Shown in pieces: positions 50,704 through 57,829 of a stretch of DNA of 64,000 bases. The notes below the pieces were generated by a model that ran no database searches, was not told where the DNA came from, and was given only the letters and a program-made list of their open reading frames with translations. This DNA is from a virus. The DNA is taken from positions 1-64,000 of the IMG/VR virus record IMGVR_UViG_3300046321_000141; one strand, given 5' to 3'. Position 1 is the first letter of the stretch; every line of letters starts with the position of its first letter. Position numbers and translations under genes: made by a program.

Positions 50704-50853
50704 ACAAAGAACACTATACACAACGCAGTGCCGAAGACAGTAGTTATAGAAGCAGTACTACTTCTATACTTCTACCTACTTCTTCCAGTGTGTGTGACTA
50801 CTGTATATAAACACAGTAGCATTCTTTAATATCCTTAGTTAACGTTAATACCT

Positions 50854-50868
50854 TAAAGCTGCGCTTAT
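50854..50868 (+). promoter_or_regulatory. N4-type early hairpin promoter, copy 2
   Basis: TAAAGC-TGC-GCTTA with a 4-bp AAGC/GCTT stem, 37 bases before the next early start codon. The 150 bases before it hold further small inverted repeats (CTACTGT/ACAGTAG near 50803-50822). Confidence 0.7.
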
Positions 50869-50903
50869 TTAGGAAATGTTTCCTACCTTTGCTGGAGTTA
50901 TTT

Positions 50904-51221
50904 ATGTACACCGCTATTACTTGGGCTAAACAAGCAACTCAATGTCCTGGCTATATAAGTTATCAAGAAGGCAAGATAACTTTAGAAGAGTTCGTTAAAT
51001 TAAATGCCAATGACTATCTTTTCTGGCTTGAGTATCAGCGAACAAAAGATGCTGCTGCTAAACAACTTAAGCACATCATCAAGTGGTCAGCATTGCTGGT
51101 TACCTTGGTGCTTGGTGCTGGTACCTTGATTTACGGTTTGGCTGCTCTGGACAATGGTTGGATCATGTCTGGTGTTGGAATGCTGCTCGGTGCTTCTATG
51201 TTCGCTGGATGTGTTGATTGA
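50904..51221 (+). CDS. Early membrane protein
   Basis: A 105-residue protein. The N-terminal 55 residues are soluble and helical (ITLEEFVKLNANDYLFWLEY), then two transmembrane helices follow (about 61-79 and 83-103: ALLVTLVLGAGTLIYGLAAL, then GWIMSGVGMLLGASMFAGC). The start is the ATG preceded by TGGAG. Monocistronic between hairpin promoter 2 and a strong terminator. Could modify the host envelope early, for example in superinfection exclusion. Confidence 0.7.
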   Translation: MYTAITWAKQATQCPGYISYQEGKITLEEFVKLNANDYLFWLEYQRTKDAAAKQLKHIIKWSALLVTLVLGAGTLIYGLAALDNGWIMSGVGMLLGASMFAGCVD

Positions 51222-51222
51222 T

Positions 51223-51250
51223 AAAGCAGGCTTCGGCCTGTTTTATTTTT
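51223..51250 (+). terminator. Terminator after early membrane gene
   Basis: AAAGCAGGC pairs with GCCTGTTTT around a TTCG tetraloop, followed by ATTTTT. The hairpin starts right after the stop codon. Confidence 0.9.
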
Positions 51251-51262
51251 ATGGGTAGGTAA

Positions 51263-51276
51263 TAAAGCTTCGCTAG
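51263..51276 (+). promoter_or_regulatory. N4-type early hairpin promoter, copy 3
   Basis: TAAAGC-TTC-GCTA, a three-base-loop hairpin 29 bases before the next early gene. Confidence 0.7.
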
Positions 51277-51304
51277 TAATGAAATCAACTTATTGGAGTT
51301 TTAA

Positions 51305-51463
51305 ATGAATGCTTTGTCTAACCTGTTGGAAGCTTTAGCCGGTCTTGTGATGGTTTGTATTGCAGGAATTATTTGGGTTATCTGCGGTATTGGTGCAGTG
51401 TTCTTAGTAGCTGTTATGGCTACTTTGAAAACTGTAGAGTTCCTAGCTAAACGCTGGCTTTAA
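51305..51463 (+). CDS. Small early membrane protein
   Basis: A 52-residue hydrophobic protein with one long or two short transmembrane helices (LAGLVMVCIAGIIWVICGIG, then AVFLVAVMATL) and a basic C-terminus (FLAKRWL). The ATG follows TTGGAGTTTTAA. It has its own hairpin promoter and terminator. Function unknown. Confidence 0.7.
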   Translation: MNALSNLLEALAGLVMVCIAGIIWVICGIGAVFLVAVMATLKTVEFLAKRWL

Positions 51464-51468
51464 TGAAT

Positions 51469-51495
51469 ACGTCCTTCGGGACGTGTTTGTTTTTC
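51469..51495 (+). terminator. Terminator after small early membrane gene
   Basis: ACGTCC-TTCG-GGACGT followed by GTTTGTTTTT. Confidence 0.9.
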
Positions 51496-51524
51496 TGGGG
51501 TATGTCTTTGGTTGGGCCAAGTCG

Positions 51525-51539
51525 TAAAGCTTCGCTTAT
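51525..51539 (+). promoter_or_regulatory. N4-type early hairpin promoter, copy 4
   Basis: TAAAGC-TTC-GCTTA with a 4-bp AAGC/GCTT stem, followed by TATGGGAAAT. It precedes the 51585 gene. Confidence 0.75.
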
Positions 51540-51584
51540 ATGGGAAATTTCTCCCTACTTGTGTTTGCTTTTAAAGGTTATGTC

Positions 51585-51854
51585 ATGGCTCGTTTTACTG
51601 AAAATACCTCTTCTGCTGCTGCTCAACCTGCTCGTGAACAAGCAGCCAAATGGATCAACCTGTACCTTCCAACAAAGGATGGTGGTAAGGTCAAGATTGG
51701 AGCTGTTCCACTGAACAAGTCCAATGGTACTCATGCTGCTGTAATGGCACTGCTGTCTACGGAAGAAGGTGCTGAGAAATTCATGAATGCGCTGGTAATT
51801 GTGGTTCAGGAAGGCTCTGGGGGTGATCGTGCTCCGATTGAGTTCGACCTGTAA
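51585..51854 (+). CDS. Early protein, possible nucleic-acid-binding
   Basis: An 89-residue protein (MARFTENTSSAAAQPAREQA) with a beta-rich core (KWINLYLPTKDGGKVKIGAV) and an acidic tail (GGDRAPIEFDL). It sits directly before the split polymerase in the early arm; N4 encodes a small DNA-binding helper (gp2) for that polymerase in its early region. Whether this is the equivalent is uncertain. Confidence 0.6.
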   Translation: MARFTENTSSAAAQPAREQAAKWINLYLPTKDGGKVKIGAVPLNKSNGTHAAVMALLSTEEGAEKFMNALVIVVQEGSGGDRAPIEFDL

Positions 51855-51862
51855 AGGTTGAT

Positions 51863-51900
51863 TGAGTACTGGCCGAAAGGCTGGTACTCATGACTTTTTT
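51863..51900 (+). terminator. Terminator upstream of the split RNA polymerase
   Basis: TGAGTACTGGCC pairs with GGCTGGTACTCA around a GAAA tetraloop (12 bp including two G.T pairs), followed by TGACTTTTTT. Confidence 0.9.
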
Positions 51901-51968
51901 ACTTAACCAAGACAGTCTTAATTGCTGTCGCTTGGTTTCCTCGTTGTTTGGTTTGTTGTTCTATGTTG

Positions 51969-51983
51969 TAAAGCTTCGCTTGG
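51969..51983 (+). promoter_or_regulatory. N4-type early hairpin promoter, copy 5
   Basis: TAAAGC-TTC-GCTTG with a 4-bp stem, 26 bases before the first polymerase subunit. It makes the split polymerase an early gene product. Confidence 0.75.
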
Positions 51984-52009
51984 TTGGCTATTTAAACCAA
52001 GGAGTAAAC

Positions 52010-53092
52010 ATGACAATGTTAAAGATAATTCAACAAGAGATTATTGAAAATACTTTTAATAGAAAGCTAATTAATCAAAAGATTAAAGAAGTTATTACTG
52101 ATGAGTATTCTGGGTTTATCAGTAGTGGGGTTAGGTTGCTTAGTGAGTGGTTGGGTTGCTCCTATTATTCTAGCAAGAATGTTAGGCTGGAGTTGGTTAA
52201 AGCTCTTGATCTTAAGGAGCTGGTTACCAAGATGCTTGTAGAGGTTGCTCACTGTCAACATGCTGAGTTGTTTACTTCGGTGAGTGCTAAGTTAGCTGGT
52301 GCATTGGGATGGACTGATAAACCAGATGCAATTAAAACAATGGCAGAGATGCTGGCAATAATTGCTGATACAGATGCATATGACATTAAAAGAAATGAAG
52401 TCAATTCATTTGTTATTAAGTCTAGGATGCAATTTAGTACAGAGTTAACTCAATTCATTGAAAACACTATGTATTTGCCACCAATGTTAGTTGAACCTCA
52501 TGAAGTTAAAACTAATATTGATACAGGTTATTTAACTCTAAAAGATTCACTTGTATTAGGTAAAGGTAACTTTCATACTGGCGATCTATGCCTAGATGCA
52601 ATAAACATTGCTAACAGTGTAAAGCTCAAGTTAGATACAGCTTTTGTGTCTAAAGTTGAGATGCTTTGTACATTTAAAGTCAAAGAGCAAGAGCAGTTAG
52701 ACCAGTTCAACACATTCAAAAAGAATAGCTACAAACTCATGTCATTGCTTGCTACCAATGGTAATGAGTTCTGGCTCACTCACAGGGTGGATAAGAGAGG
52801 TAGGTTGTACTCTCAAGGCTATCACGTACATACTCAATCTAATGCATTTGGTAAATCTTGTATTGAGTTTGCCGATGAAGAGGTGGTTATTGTGCCAGCT
52901 GAGTACAGTATGGATTACTGGCTTAAAGACGGTAAATTACAAGAAACCATGTCACTAGATACACCTTATGGTGTGACATGTTGGAGCAGCTTTCATGAGT
53001 CTTTTGGTGTAAGAGATATGGGCAATTTCCATATTACGTTACCTGAAGAAGTATCAGAAGAATTGAAAACTTTATTAAAAGGAATTGTATGA
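52010..53092 (+). CDS. RNA polymerase II subunit 1 (N-terminal part of a T7-like RNAP; N4 gp15-like)
   Basis: A 360-residue protein corresponding to the N-terminal half of a single-subunit RNA polymerase. The DxxGR motif, which contacts the RNA:DNA hybrid, is VDKRGRLYSQ (Asp261-Arg265) and lies near the end of the recognisable core. The ATG at 52010 follows AAGGAGTAAAC. The stop overlaps the next gene by ATGA, so equal synthesis of both halves is likely. In N4 the homologous gp15/gp16 pair forms the heterodimer that transcribes middle genes. Confidence 0.88.
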   Translation: MTMLKIIQQEIIENTFNRKLINQKIKEVITDEYSGFISSGVRLLSEWLGCSYYSSKNVRLELVKALDLKELVTKMLVEVAHCQHAELFTSVSAKLAGALGWTDKPDAIKTMAEMLAIIADTDAYDIKRNEVNSFVIKSRMQFSTELTQFIENTMYLPPMLVEPHEVKTNIDTGYLTLKDSLVLGKGNFHTGDLCLDAINIANSVKLKLDTAFVSKVEMLCTFKVKEQEQLDQFNTFKKNSYKLMSLLATNGNEFWLTHRVDKRGRLYSQGYHVHTQSNAFGKSCIEFADEEVVIVPAEYSMDYWLKDGKLQETMSLDTPYGVTCWSSFHESFGVRDMGNFHITLPEEVSEELKTLLKGIV

Positions 53093-54312
53093 AACATTAT
53101 TCAGCGTGGGAATGGTTACTGATTGATTGTGCTAACCAATATGGTTTAGATAAACAATTGTTTGAAACCAGGATTAAATGGACATTGGCTAACCTTCACC
53201 AATTGGAAAGTATTTGTGATCATCAGTGGAAAGAGAAGCCTTTGTATTTGAAGGCTGTAGGGGCTATTCGTAAGGCTCAGAAAGGTATTCCTACTGGTCA
53301 TATGGTTGCAGTTGATAGCAGTGCTTCAGGTGCTCAGTTAATGAGTGCAATGACCAATTGCATTGCTGGAGCTATGGCTACTGGTCTGATTGATCCTAAT
53401 AAACGTGCCGATCTTTATACAGAAACCACTGTAGAAATGAACAGTATGTTGCATGAGTCTGGTATCAGTGTTGATGTACCAAGGGCTGATATGAAGCAAG
53501 CAGTAATGACTGTTTTGTATGGGTCGAAGGCTGAACCTAAGAAGCTATTTGGTGAAGATACTACTGAACTTACTACCTTTTATAAGGTGTTGAGTAAGGT
53601 AGTACCTGGTGCAATGTTCTTGTTGCAAGACTTGTTGGAAGCATGGAATAGTTACTCTAAAGTGCATCAGTGGCAAATGCCTGATGGATTTGAGGCAGTT
53701 ATTAAGGTAATGGAGACCAAAGATTGTAGGATTGAGATTGATGAGCTTGCTCACACTCAATTGAGCTATCAATACAAGGTTAATGAAGGAACTAAGAGGG
53801 GCTTGTCCATTGCGGCTAACGCAATACACAGCGTCGATGCTATGGTTGTCAGAGCCATGCACAGGAAGTGTAACTATGACCCTGTAATGGTAAATGCTGC
53901 TTATGAAGCTATCTGTACAGCTTTGGATATGGAGGGTGCAGAAGCCAAGGGTAAAGTAGCCTACTACAGTGAGTTGTATGAGGCTTCTAAGCTAGCTGAT
54001 GTAGTGGCATTGCCTTGGATAGTAGATGATGCTACTGGCTTGTCTAAGCAGCATTTACAGGCTCTTAAGAAGCTTTGCTTAGATATGTTGCAGCACAAAC
54101 CATTCCCTATTGTGAGTATCCATGATGCATTTGCTAGTACTGCTGGTAATGTAAATTGGATACGCTATCACTATAAAGAAACTGTTGCAGATATTGCTGC
54201 TTCAGATATTCTGAGCTTTCTATTTAGTCAGTTATTGCATAAATCCGTTACATATCAAAAGCTTGGGGATATTAGTGAGCAGATTCGTAATAGTGAATAT
54301 GCTGTTTGTTAA
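53089..54312 (+). CDS. RNA polymerase II subunit 2 (catalytic part; N4 gp16-like)
   Basis: A 407-residue protein with the remaining catalytic motifs of T7-like polymerases: motif A VAVDSSASGAQ (Asp76), motif B RADMKQAVMTVLYGSK (Arg132, Lys136, Tyr144) and motif C IHDAFAS (Asp346). Tyr144 is the usual nucleotide-sugar-selecting tyrosine. The length is almost that of N4 gp16. It needs subunit 1 for the DxxGR motif and promoter-side elements. A GCACTCCGTGC stem-loop follows the stop. Confidence 0.92.
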   Translation: MKHYSAWEWLLIDCANQYGLDKQLFETRIKWTLANLHQLESICDHQWKEKPLYLKAVGAIRKAQKGIPTGHMVAVDSSASGAQLMSAMTNCIAGAMATGLIDPNKRADLYTETTVEMNSMLHESGISVDVPRADMKQAVMTVLYGSKAEPKKLFGEDTTELTTFYKVLSKVVPGAMFLLQDLLEAWNSYSKVHQWQMPDGFEAVIKVMETKDCRIEIDELAHTQLSYQYKVNEGTKRGLSIAANAIHSVDAMVVRAMHRKCNYDPVMVNAAYEAICTALDMEGAEAKGKVAYYSELYEASKLADVVALPWIVDDATGLSKQHLQALKKLCLDMLQHKPFPIVSIHDAFASTAGNVNWIRYHYKETVADIAASDILSFLFSQLLHKSVTYQKLGDISEQIRNSEYAVC

Positions 54313-54319
54313 GTAATAA

Positions 54320-54366
54320 CCAGAGGCACTCCGTGCCTTTGGTGATTTACTTTTTTCTTTTTAAAG
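54320..54366 (+). promoter_or_regulatory. GCACTCCGTGC stem-loop, copy 3, with T-tract
   Basis: CCAGAGGCAC pairs with GTGCCTTTGG (one G.T) around a TCC loop; then TGATTTAC and T6CT5. It begins seven bases after the polymerase stop. It probably terminates polymerase transcripts. The loop and GTGA tail match copies 2 and 4. Confidence 0.7.
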
Positions 54367-54373
54367 GCTTTTT

Positions 54374-54736
54374 ATGAAACACAGACATTACGACTTGATT
54401 ATTGAGTGGGCTAACGGTGCTGAGATTCAGTCTTGTTTATCAGACGGCACATGGGTAGATGAAGTAAGCCCTTGCTGGCTGTATGCGACCGAATACCGCA
54501 TAAAACCCAAAATGGTCAAGGTAGGGAGACATGAGTGGCCTGAGCCACTTCAAGAGTATGTACCCGGTACACAGGTATGGTCATTCTCGTTTCGGGACAC
54601 CGACACACAGCAGCTGGCTTTTCCCTCATGGTCTGTCCACAGTGCCGTCTCCGAAGGCGTAGCCCACGCAACCAAAGAAGCAGCAGAACAACATCGCGCT
54701 GCGCTGCGCTGCATCAATATTGGTGATATTGATTAA
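54374..54736 (+). CDS. Hypothetical protein with W-x-DE...YRIKP domain
   Basis: A 120-residue protein. Residues 10-45 (WANGAEIQSCLSDGTWVDEV, then LYATEYRIKPK) match the short repeated unit found in the broken gene at 57830 (W.D...P.W....YR.KP). The second half is GC-rich in DNA and unlike neighbouring codon use, which suggests a recent module swap. Common in phages, but no function is known to me. Confidence 0.6.
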   Translation: MKHRHYDLIIEWANGAEIQSCLSDGTWVDEVSPCWLYATEYRIKPKMVKVGRHEWPEPLQEYVPGTQVWSFSFRDTDTQQLAFPSWSVHSAVSEGVAHATKEAAEQHRAALRCINIGDID

Positions 54737-54747
54737 AGGAGATTACT

Positions 54748-55104
54748 GTGAACAAACTTAAAGGAAACCAAATGACTGTATTTAAGTATTGGATGGCAAC
54801 TGAGCTTGAGGTGATTGATTTTGTCGCGGAGCACCTACTGAAACAAGGTAAGAAGTCGTTGTTATCTGAGTATAAGTGTATGTACCGTGGCGTTGGTGAT
54901 CTTATGTGTGCTGCTGGGTGCTTAATACCCAGACACCTATACAACACTGGTATGGAACATAAAAGCTGGACAGAGCTATGCGAAGACTTTGGGCTACCAA
55001 CTGAGCATAAGACATTGATATTTAAGATGCAGTGTATCCATGACAACGAATATGTCGAAGAGTGGCCTAATTCGCTGGCTAAATTAAGGGAACAATATGT
55101 TTGA
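54748..55104 (+). CDS. Hypothetical early/middle protein
   Basis: A 118-residue protein starting at a GTG with AAAGGAGA just upstream; an ATG at 54772 is the alternative. It contains VFKYWMATELEVIDFVAEHL and several Cys/His residues (KCMYRG, LMCAAGCLIPRH) without a clear zinc pattern. Part of its N-terminal motif recurs in the minigene at 55097. Function unknown. Confidence 0.6.
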   Translation: MNKLKGNQMTVFKYWMATELEVIDFVAEHLLKQGKKSLLSEYKCMYRGVGDLMCAAGCLIPRHLYNTGMEHKSWTELCEDFGLPTEHKTLIFKMQCIHDNEYVEEWPNSLAKLREQYV

Positions 55105-55147
55105 ATATTGGCTGGCAACAGAATATGAAAGAGGCCCAAATGAGTAA
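55097..55147 (+). CDS. Minigene or remnant (16 codons)
   Basis: Encodes MFEYWLATEYERGPNE and overlaps the previous stop. FEYWLATEYE resembles FKYWMATELE in the preceding gene, so it may be a fragment of a duplicated gene or a leader peptide for the next one. Too short to be sure that it is expressed. Confidence 0.25.
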   Translation: MFEYWLATEYERGPNE

Positions 55148-55490
55148 TTTTTATGGTGCTTTTTATGGTGCTGATGAGTTCAGAAACAAACTCAAAGAAC
55201 TTGGGTTTGCTATCGCGTATGATCATTTTGCACACTCCCCAACCATCATTAATTGGACTGCATATAAAAGGCTGCCTAGTACAAATGAATGTGTCTGCAA
55301 TGAGAAACCACCATCATTAGTTATTAAAGTAGATGGCTACAAGAGTACAACATATGAAATAGAAGTATGTGGGGAGACTCCTGGTAGTTGGGTAAAACTA
55401 CTTGCATATAGTTTAGATGTACTTGATTTTGATAAAGACTTCTCTAAACATGAGGCATACCTACTTAAAGCATGGGATAGTGCTTTTTAG
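55140..55490 (+). CDS. Hypothetical protein
   Basis: A 116-residue protein (MSNFYGAFYGADEFRNKLKE at the start) with an alpha/beta look and a central NECVCNEKPPSL segment. I prefer the ATG at 55140, preceded by GAGG, to a TTG at 55101. It is followed by a stem-loop and a terminator, closing a small operon. No family recognised. Confidence 0.55.
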   Translation: MSNFYGAFYGADEFRNKLKELGFAIAYDHFAHSPTIINWTAYKRLPSTNECVCNEKPPSLVIKVDGYKSTTYEIEVCGETPGSWVKLLAYSLDVLDFDKDFSKHEAYLLKAWDSAF

Positions 55491-55501
55491 TAAATTTCAT
55501 T

Positions 55502-55522
55502 AGCACTCCGTGCTTTTCGTGA
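55502..55522 (+). promoter_or_regulatory. GCACTCCGTGC stem-loop, copy 4
   Basis: AGCAC/GTGCT stem with a TCC loop, then TTTCGTGA. It lies 11 bases after the preceding stop and just before a separate terminator, so termination is not its only possible function. Confidence 0.65.
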
Positions 55523-55526
55523 CTTG

Positions 55527-55560
55527 GGGACTATTTAGTCCCTATTTTTTTATCTTTTTT
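55527..55560 (+). terminator. Terminator
   Basis: GGGACT-ATTT-AGTCCC followed by TAT7 and a second T-rich run. Confidence 0.88.
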
Positions 55561-55660
55561 CTGTAGTCAGTCAAACTACTAAAAACTACTCAAACCGATA
55601 TAGTAACTTTTAGATTTTTGAATTTTTGACTATAGGGCACCTATATACAGACTGGAATTT

Positions 55661-55810
55661 ATGCCATGTAAGGCAAACAATATTTACCCAACCTTTGAAA
55701 GCATCGAGCAGTGCTTTGCTCAAGCAGAAATGCGCTTACCTATCCAAAGCCATAACGACTTGGTTTGGTTAGTTAACGTTATTACTAACACCCTTGTTAA
55801 TAAACAATGA
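55661..55810 (+). CDS. Small hypothetical protein
   Basis: A 49-residue gene (MPCKANNIYPTFESIEQCFA at the start), stop overlapping the next ATG (ATGA). Phage-like codon use and coupling to the downstream gene support it. The 100 bases upstream are AT-rich and may carry a middle promoter. Function unknown. Confidence 0.55.
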   Translation: MPCKANNIYPTFESIEQCFAQAEMRLPIQSHNDLVWLVNVITNTLVNKQ

Positions 55811-56259
55811 ACCAAAAATACATAATCAGTGCAATATCGAAGGCAACAACCCACTGGATGAGCCAGAATACGGAAGAAGTTATTGCTAAAAAAGTAGAAG
55901 CATTCTTTGATGAGCAATTTAACCGGCTTATTTGGGTGTCTGTTGGCATTACTGAAAAATGGGGCAATCCTGAGATCACAAATAAAGAAACTTTTAATTC
56001 TGTTTTTGGTGCCATGATTACTAAGCACATTGGGCAACTATTTAGTGAAAGTAATACAAACAATCTCAAGATCAAACCAAAGCTGCTAAAAGTTATTGAA
56101 AATAACATAGAAACCGCTTTAGAACATGCTGTGCATAACCAGACACGGAAACTAACGGATAAGCAACAAGAGGTGTTTGAAAGAGAGTTTGAAAAAGCCT
56201 GTGAAATGCTTTCAGCAAAAAAAGTTGAAGATGCACTTAAACTTATCAAAGGTGGGTAA
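55807..56259 (+). CDS. Helical hypothetical protein upstream of the ATPase
   Basis: A 150-residue, mostly helical protein (YIISAISKATTHWMSQNTEE, and LTDKQQEVFEREFEKACEML near the end). It is adjacent to and immediately precedes the MoxR-like ATPase gene with no gap, so it may be a partner or adaptor. No domain recognised. Confidence 0.6.
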   Translation: MNQKYIISAISKATTHWMSQNTEEVIAKKVEAFFDEQFNRLIWVSVGITEKWGNPEITNKETFNSVFGAMITKHIGQLFSESNTNNLKIKPKLLKVIENNIETALEHAVHNQTRKLTDKQQEVFEREFEKACEMLSAKKVEDALKLIKGG

Positions 56260-57267
56260 ATGGAAGTCAAAATAAGTAAAGCCAGCAATTATGTAGAGAA
56301 GTACATAAAAGCTGGCCTAGTTCCTTATCTATGGGGCTCTCCTGCAATCGGTAAGAGCGACATTGTTAAAGCCATTGCAGAGAAGTACAAGCTAAAGCTT
56401 ATTGACATTCGCCTTAGCCAGTGTGACACAACAGATTTATTGGGCATGGTTAAGGTCAGCGGCAGTAAAGCTGAGTACGTCCCATTCAATACTTTTCCTT
56501 TGGAATCTGACCCAATACCAGAAGGTTATAACGGTTGGTGTCTGTTCATGGACGAAATGAATAGTGCACCTCGTAGCATTCAGGCTGCAAGTTATAAGAT
56601 TATTCTTGATCGAATGGTTGGACAACACAAGCTGCACAAGAACGTAGCTATTGTTTGTGCAGGTAATCAAGCCACAGACAACGCTATTGTTGAAGAGATG
56701 AGTACAGCACTTCAGTCAAGGATGTGTCATATTGAGGTAGTTGCTGATCTGAATGACTGGCTTGAGTGGGCTTACACCAATAACATTGATTACCGCATTA
56801 CAAGTTACTTGCAATTCAAACCAAGTAATCTGTATAGCTTTAGTCCAGATCACTCTGATAAGACTTATGCATCACCCAGAACTTGGTACTTTGCCAATAA
56901 GATTCTTGGCGTAGCAGAAGAAGTGGATTACTTGCCAATGCTTACAGGCGCAATATCTGAAGGTGTAGCAAGAGAGTTTGTTTCTTTTATGAAAGTAGAG
57001 AAAGACTTGCCCACTATTGAGCAGCTTCTTGCCAATCCTGTATTGATTAAAGTACCGGAAGAACCTAGCGCTCTATTTGCTCTTACAGGTGCTATTGCTC
57101 ACTACGCAACTAAAACAAACATAGAGCAATTAATGCTGTTTGTTAATCGGTTGCCTATGGAGTTTCAAGTGGTTTGTTTAAAAGAAGCCATTCGCAGGAA
57201 TGCGGCTATTTTGCAAACACCAGCAGTTAACCAGTGGATATCTACCAATTCAAATGAACTATTCTAA
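56260..57267 (+). CDS. MoxR-like AAA+ ATPase (N4 gp24-like)
   Basis: A 335-residue AAA+ protein. Walker A is GSPAIGKS (26-33), Walker B is GWCLFMDEMN (near 90), and sensor 1 Asn is in VAIVCAGNQ; ALQSRMCHIEV supplies the arginine-finger region. MoxR ATPases work with VWA-domain proteins as a remodelling chaperone, and such a partner is encoded at 58815. N4 carries the same pair. The role in infection is not established. Confidence 0.85.
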   Translation: MEVKISKASNYVEKYIKAGLVPYLWGSPAIGKSDIVKAIAEKYKLKLIDIRLSQCDTTDLLGMVKVSGSKAEYVPFNTFPLESDPIPEGYNGWCLFMDEMNSAPRSIQAASYKIILDRMVGQHKLHKNVAIVCAGNQATDNAIVEEMSTALQSRMCHIEVVADLNDWLEWAYTNNIDYRITSYLQFKPSNLYSFSPDHSDKTYASPRTWYFANKILGVAEEVDYLPMLTGAISEGVAREFVSFMKVEKDLPTIEQLLANPVLIKVPEEPSALFALTGAIAHYATKTNIEQLMLFVNRLPMEFQVVCLKEAIRRNAAILQTPAVNQWISTNSNELF

Positions 57268-57445
57268 ACTTACAGATATGTTTAAACAGAAGTCGGCAGC
57301 TACATTGGTAGAAGAAGACTTGCTTAGTTATGAAAAACTATTGCTAGAGCACGAACATGCTATGGCGTATCACAAACAGATGGTTGATTACTATCGTAAT
57401 GGTTTGAAGCGTCTACAAACATACGCGGAGAATGGCGTAAAGTAA
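57254..57445 (+). CDS. Small helical protein
   Basis: A 63-residue coiled protein (MNYSKLTDMFKQKSAATLVE, then SYEKLLLEHEHAMAYHKQMV) whose ATG overlaps the ATPase 3' end by 14 bp. Located between the ATPase and the tRNA gene. Function unknown. Confidence 0.55.
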   Translation: MNYSKLTDMFKQKSAATLVEEDLLSYEKLLLEHEHAMAYHKQMVDYYRNGLKRLQTYAENGVK

Positions 57446-57456
57446 TTAAACAATCA

Positions 57457-57531
57457 GCCGCTTTCGTATAGTGATTATTACCCTGGTTTTGTAATCCAGA
57501 AAGAAGAGTTTGATTCTCTTAAGCGGCACCA
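57457..57531 (+). tRNA. tRNA-Thr (anticodon TGT), CCA encoded
   Basis: Cloverleaf: acceptor GCCGCTT/AAGCGGC (7 bp), D stem GTA/TAC with a short loop, anticodon stem CTGG/CCAG with a T.T mismatch next to the loop TTTGTAA (anticodon TGT, U33 and A37 present), four-base variable loop, T stem AAGAG/CTCTT and loop TTTGATT, then ACCA. The D loop lacks the usual GG and position 56 is T rather than C, but A19-U56 could replace the G19-C56 contact. It would read ACA and possibly other Thr codons. Confidence 0.85.
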
Positions 57532-57560
57532 GACAACAAAAACAATTTTTAGGATAAAAG

Positions 57561-57770
57561 ATGAGTATCTATACGTACAGTGAAACAGTTCTCAAGAAAT
57601 ATAAACTTTCTTTGGCAATTATTGCAGCCAGTACAATTTTGCATGAAACAACAGGACGAAAGCAAAAACTTAATATTTATGGTGTAAATAGTGAAGCAGT
57701 AGCAACTTTGAAAGAAGTTAATGATGCTACTTCACATATTTTGAATCAAACCAAGATTGTTTGGAATTAA
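57561..57770 (+). CDS. Small hypothetical protein
   Basis: A 69-residue protein (MSIYTYSETVLKKYKLSLAI at the start) of alpha/beta type, preceded by TTTTTAGGATAAAAG, which supplies an AGGA ribosome site. It follows the tRNA gene. Function unknown. Confidence 0.55.
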   Translation: MSIYTYSETVLKKYKLSLAIIAASTILHETTGRKQKLNIYGVNSEAVATLKEVNDATSHILNQTKIVWN

Positions 57771-57829
57771 TTACTGGGTTGTTGAAAACACCTCCACAGA
57801 CGGCCCGCAACAATTGAATATATCGAACT

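Noticed and set aside
53089-53092. Split RNA polymerase as a frameshift pseudogene
   Set aside because: N4-type phages naturally encode this polymerase as two subunits, the second gene has its own start in an ATGA overlap, and all catalytic motifs are intact.
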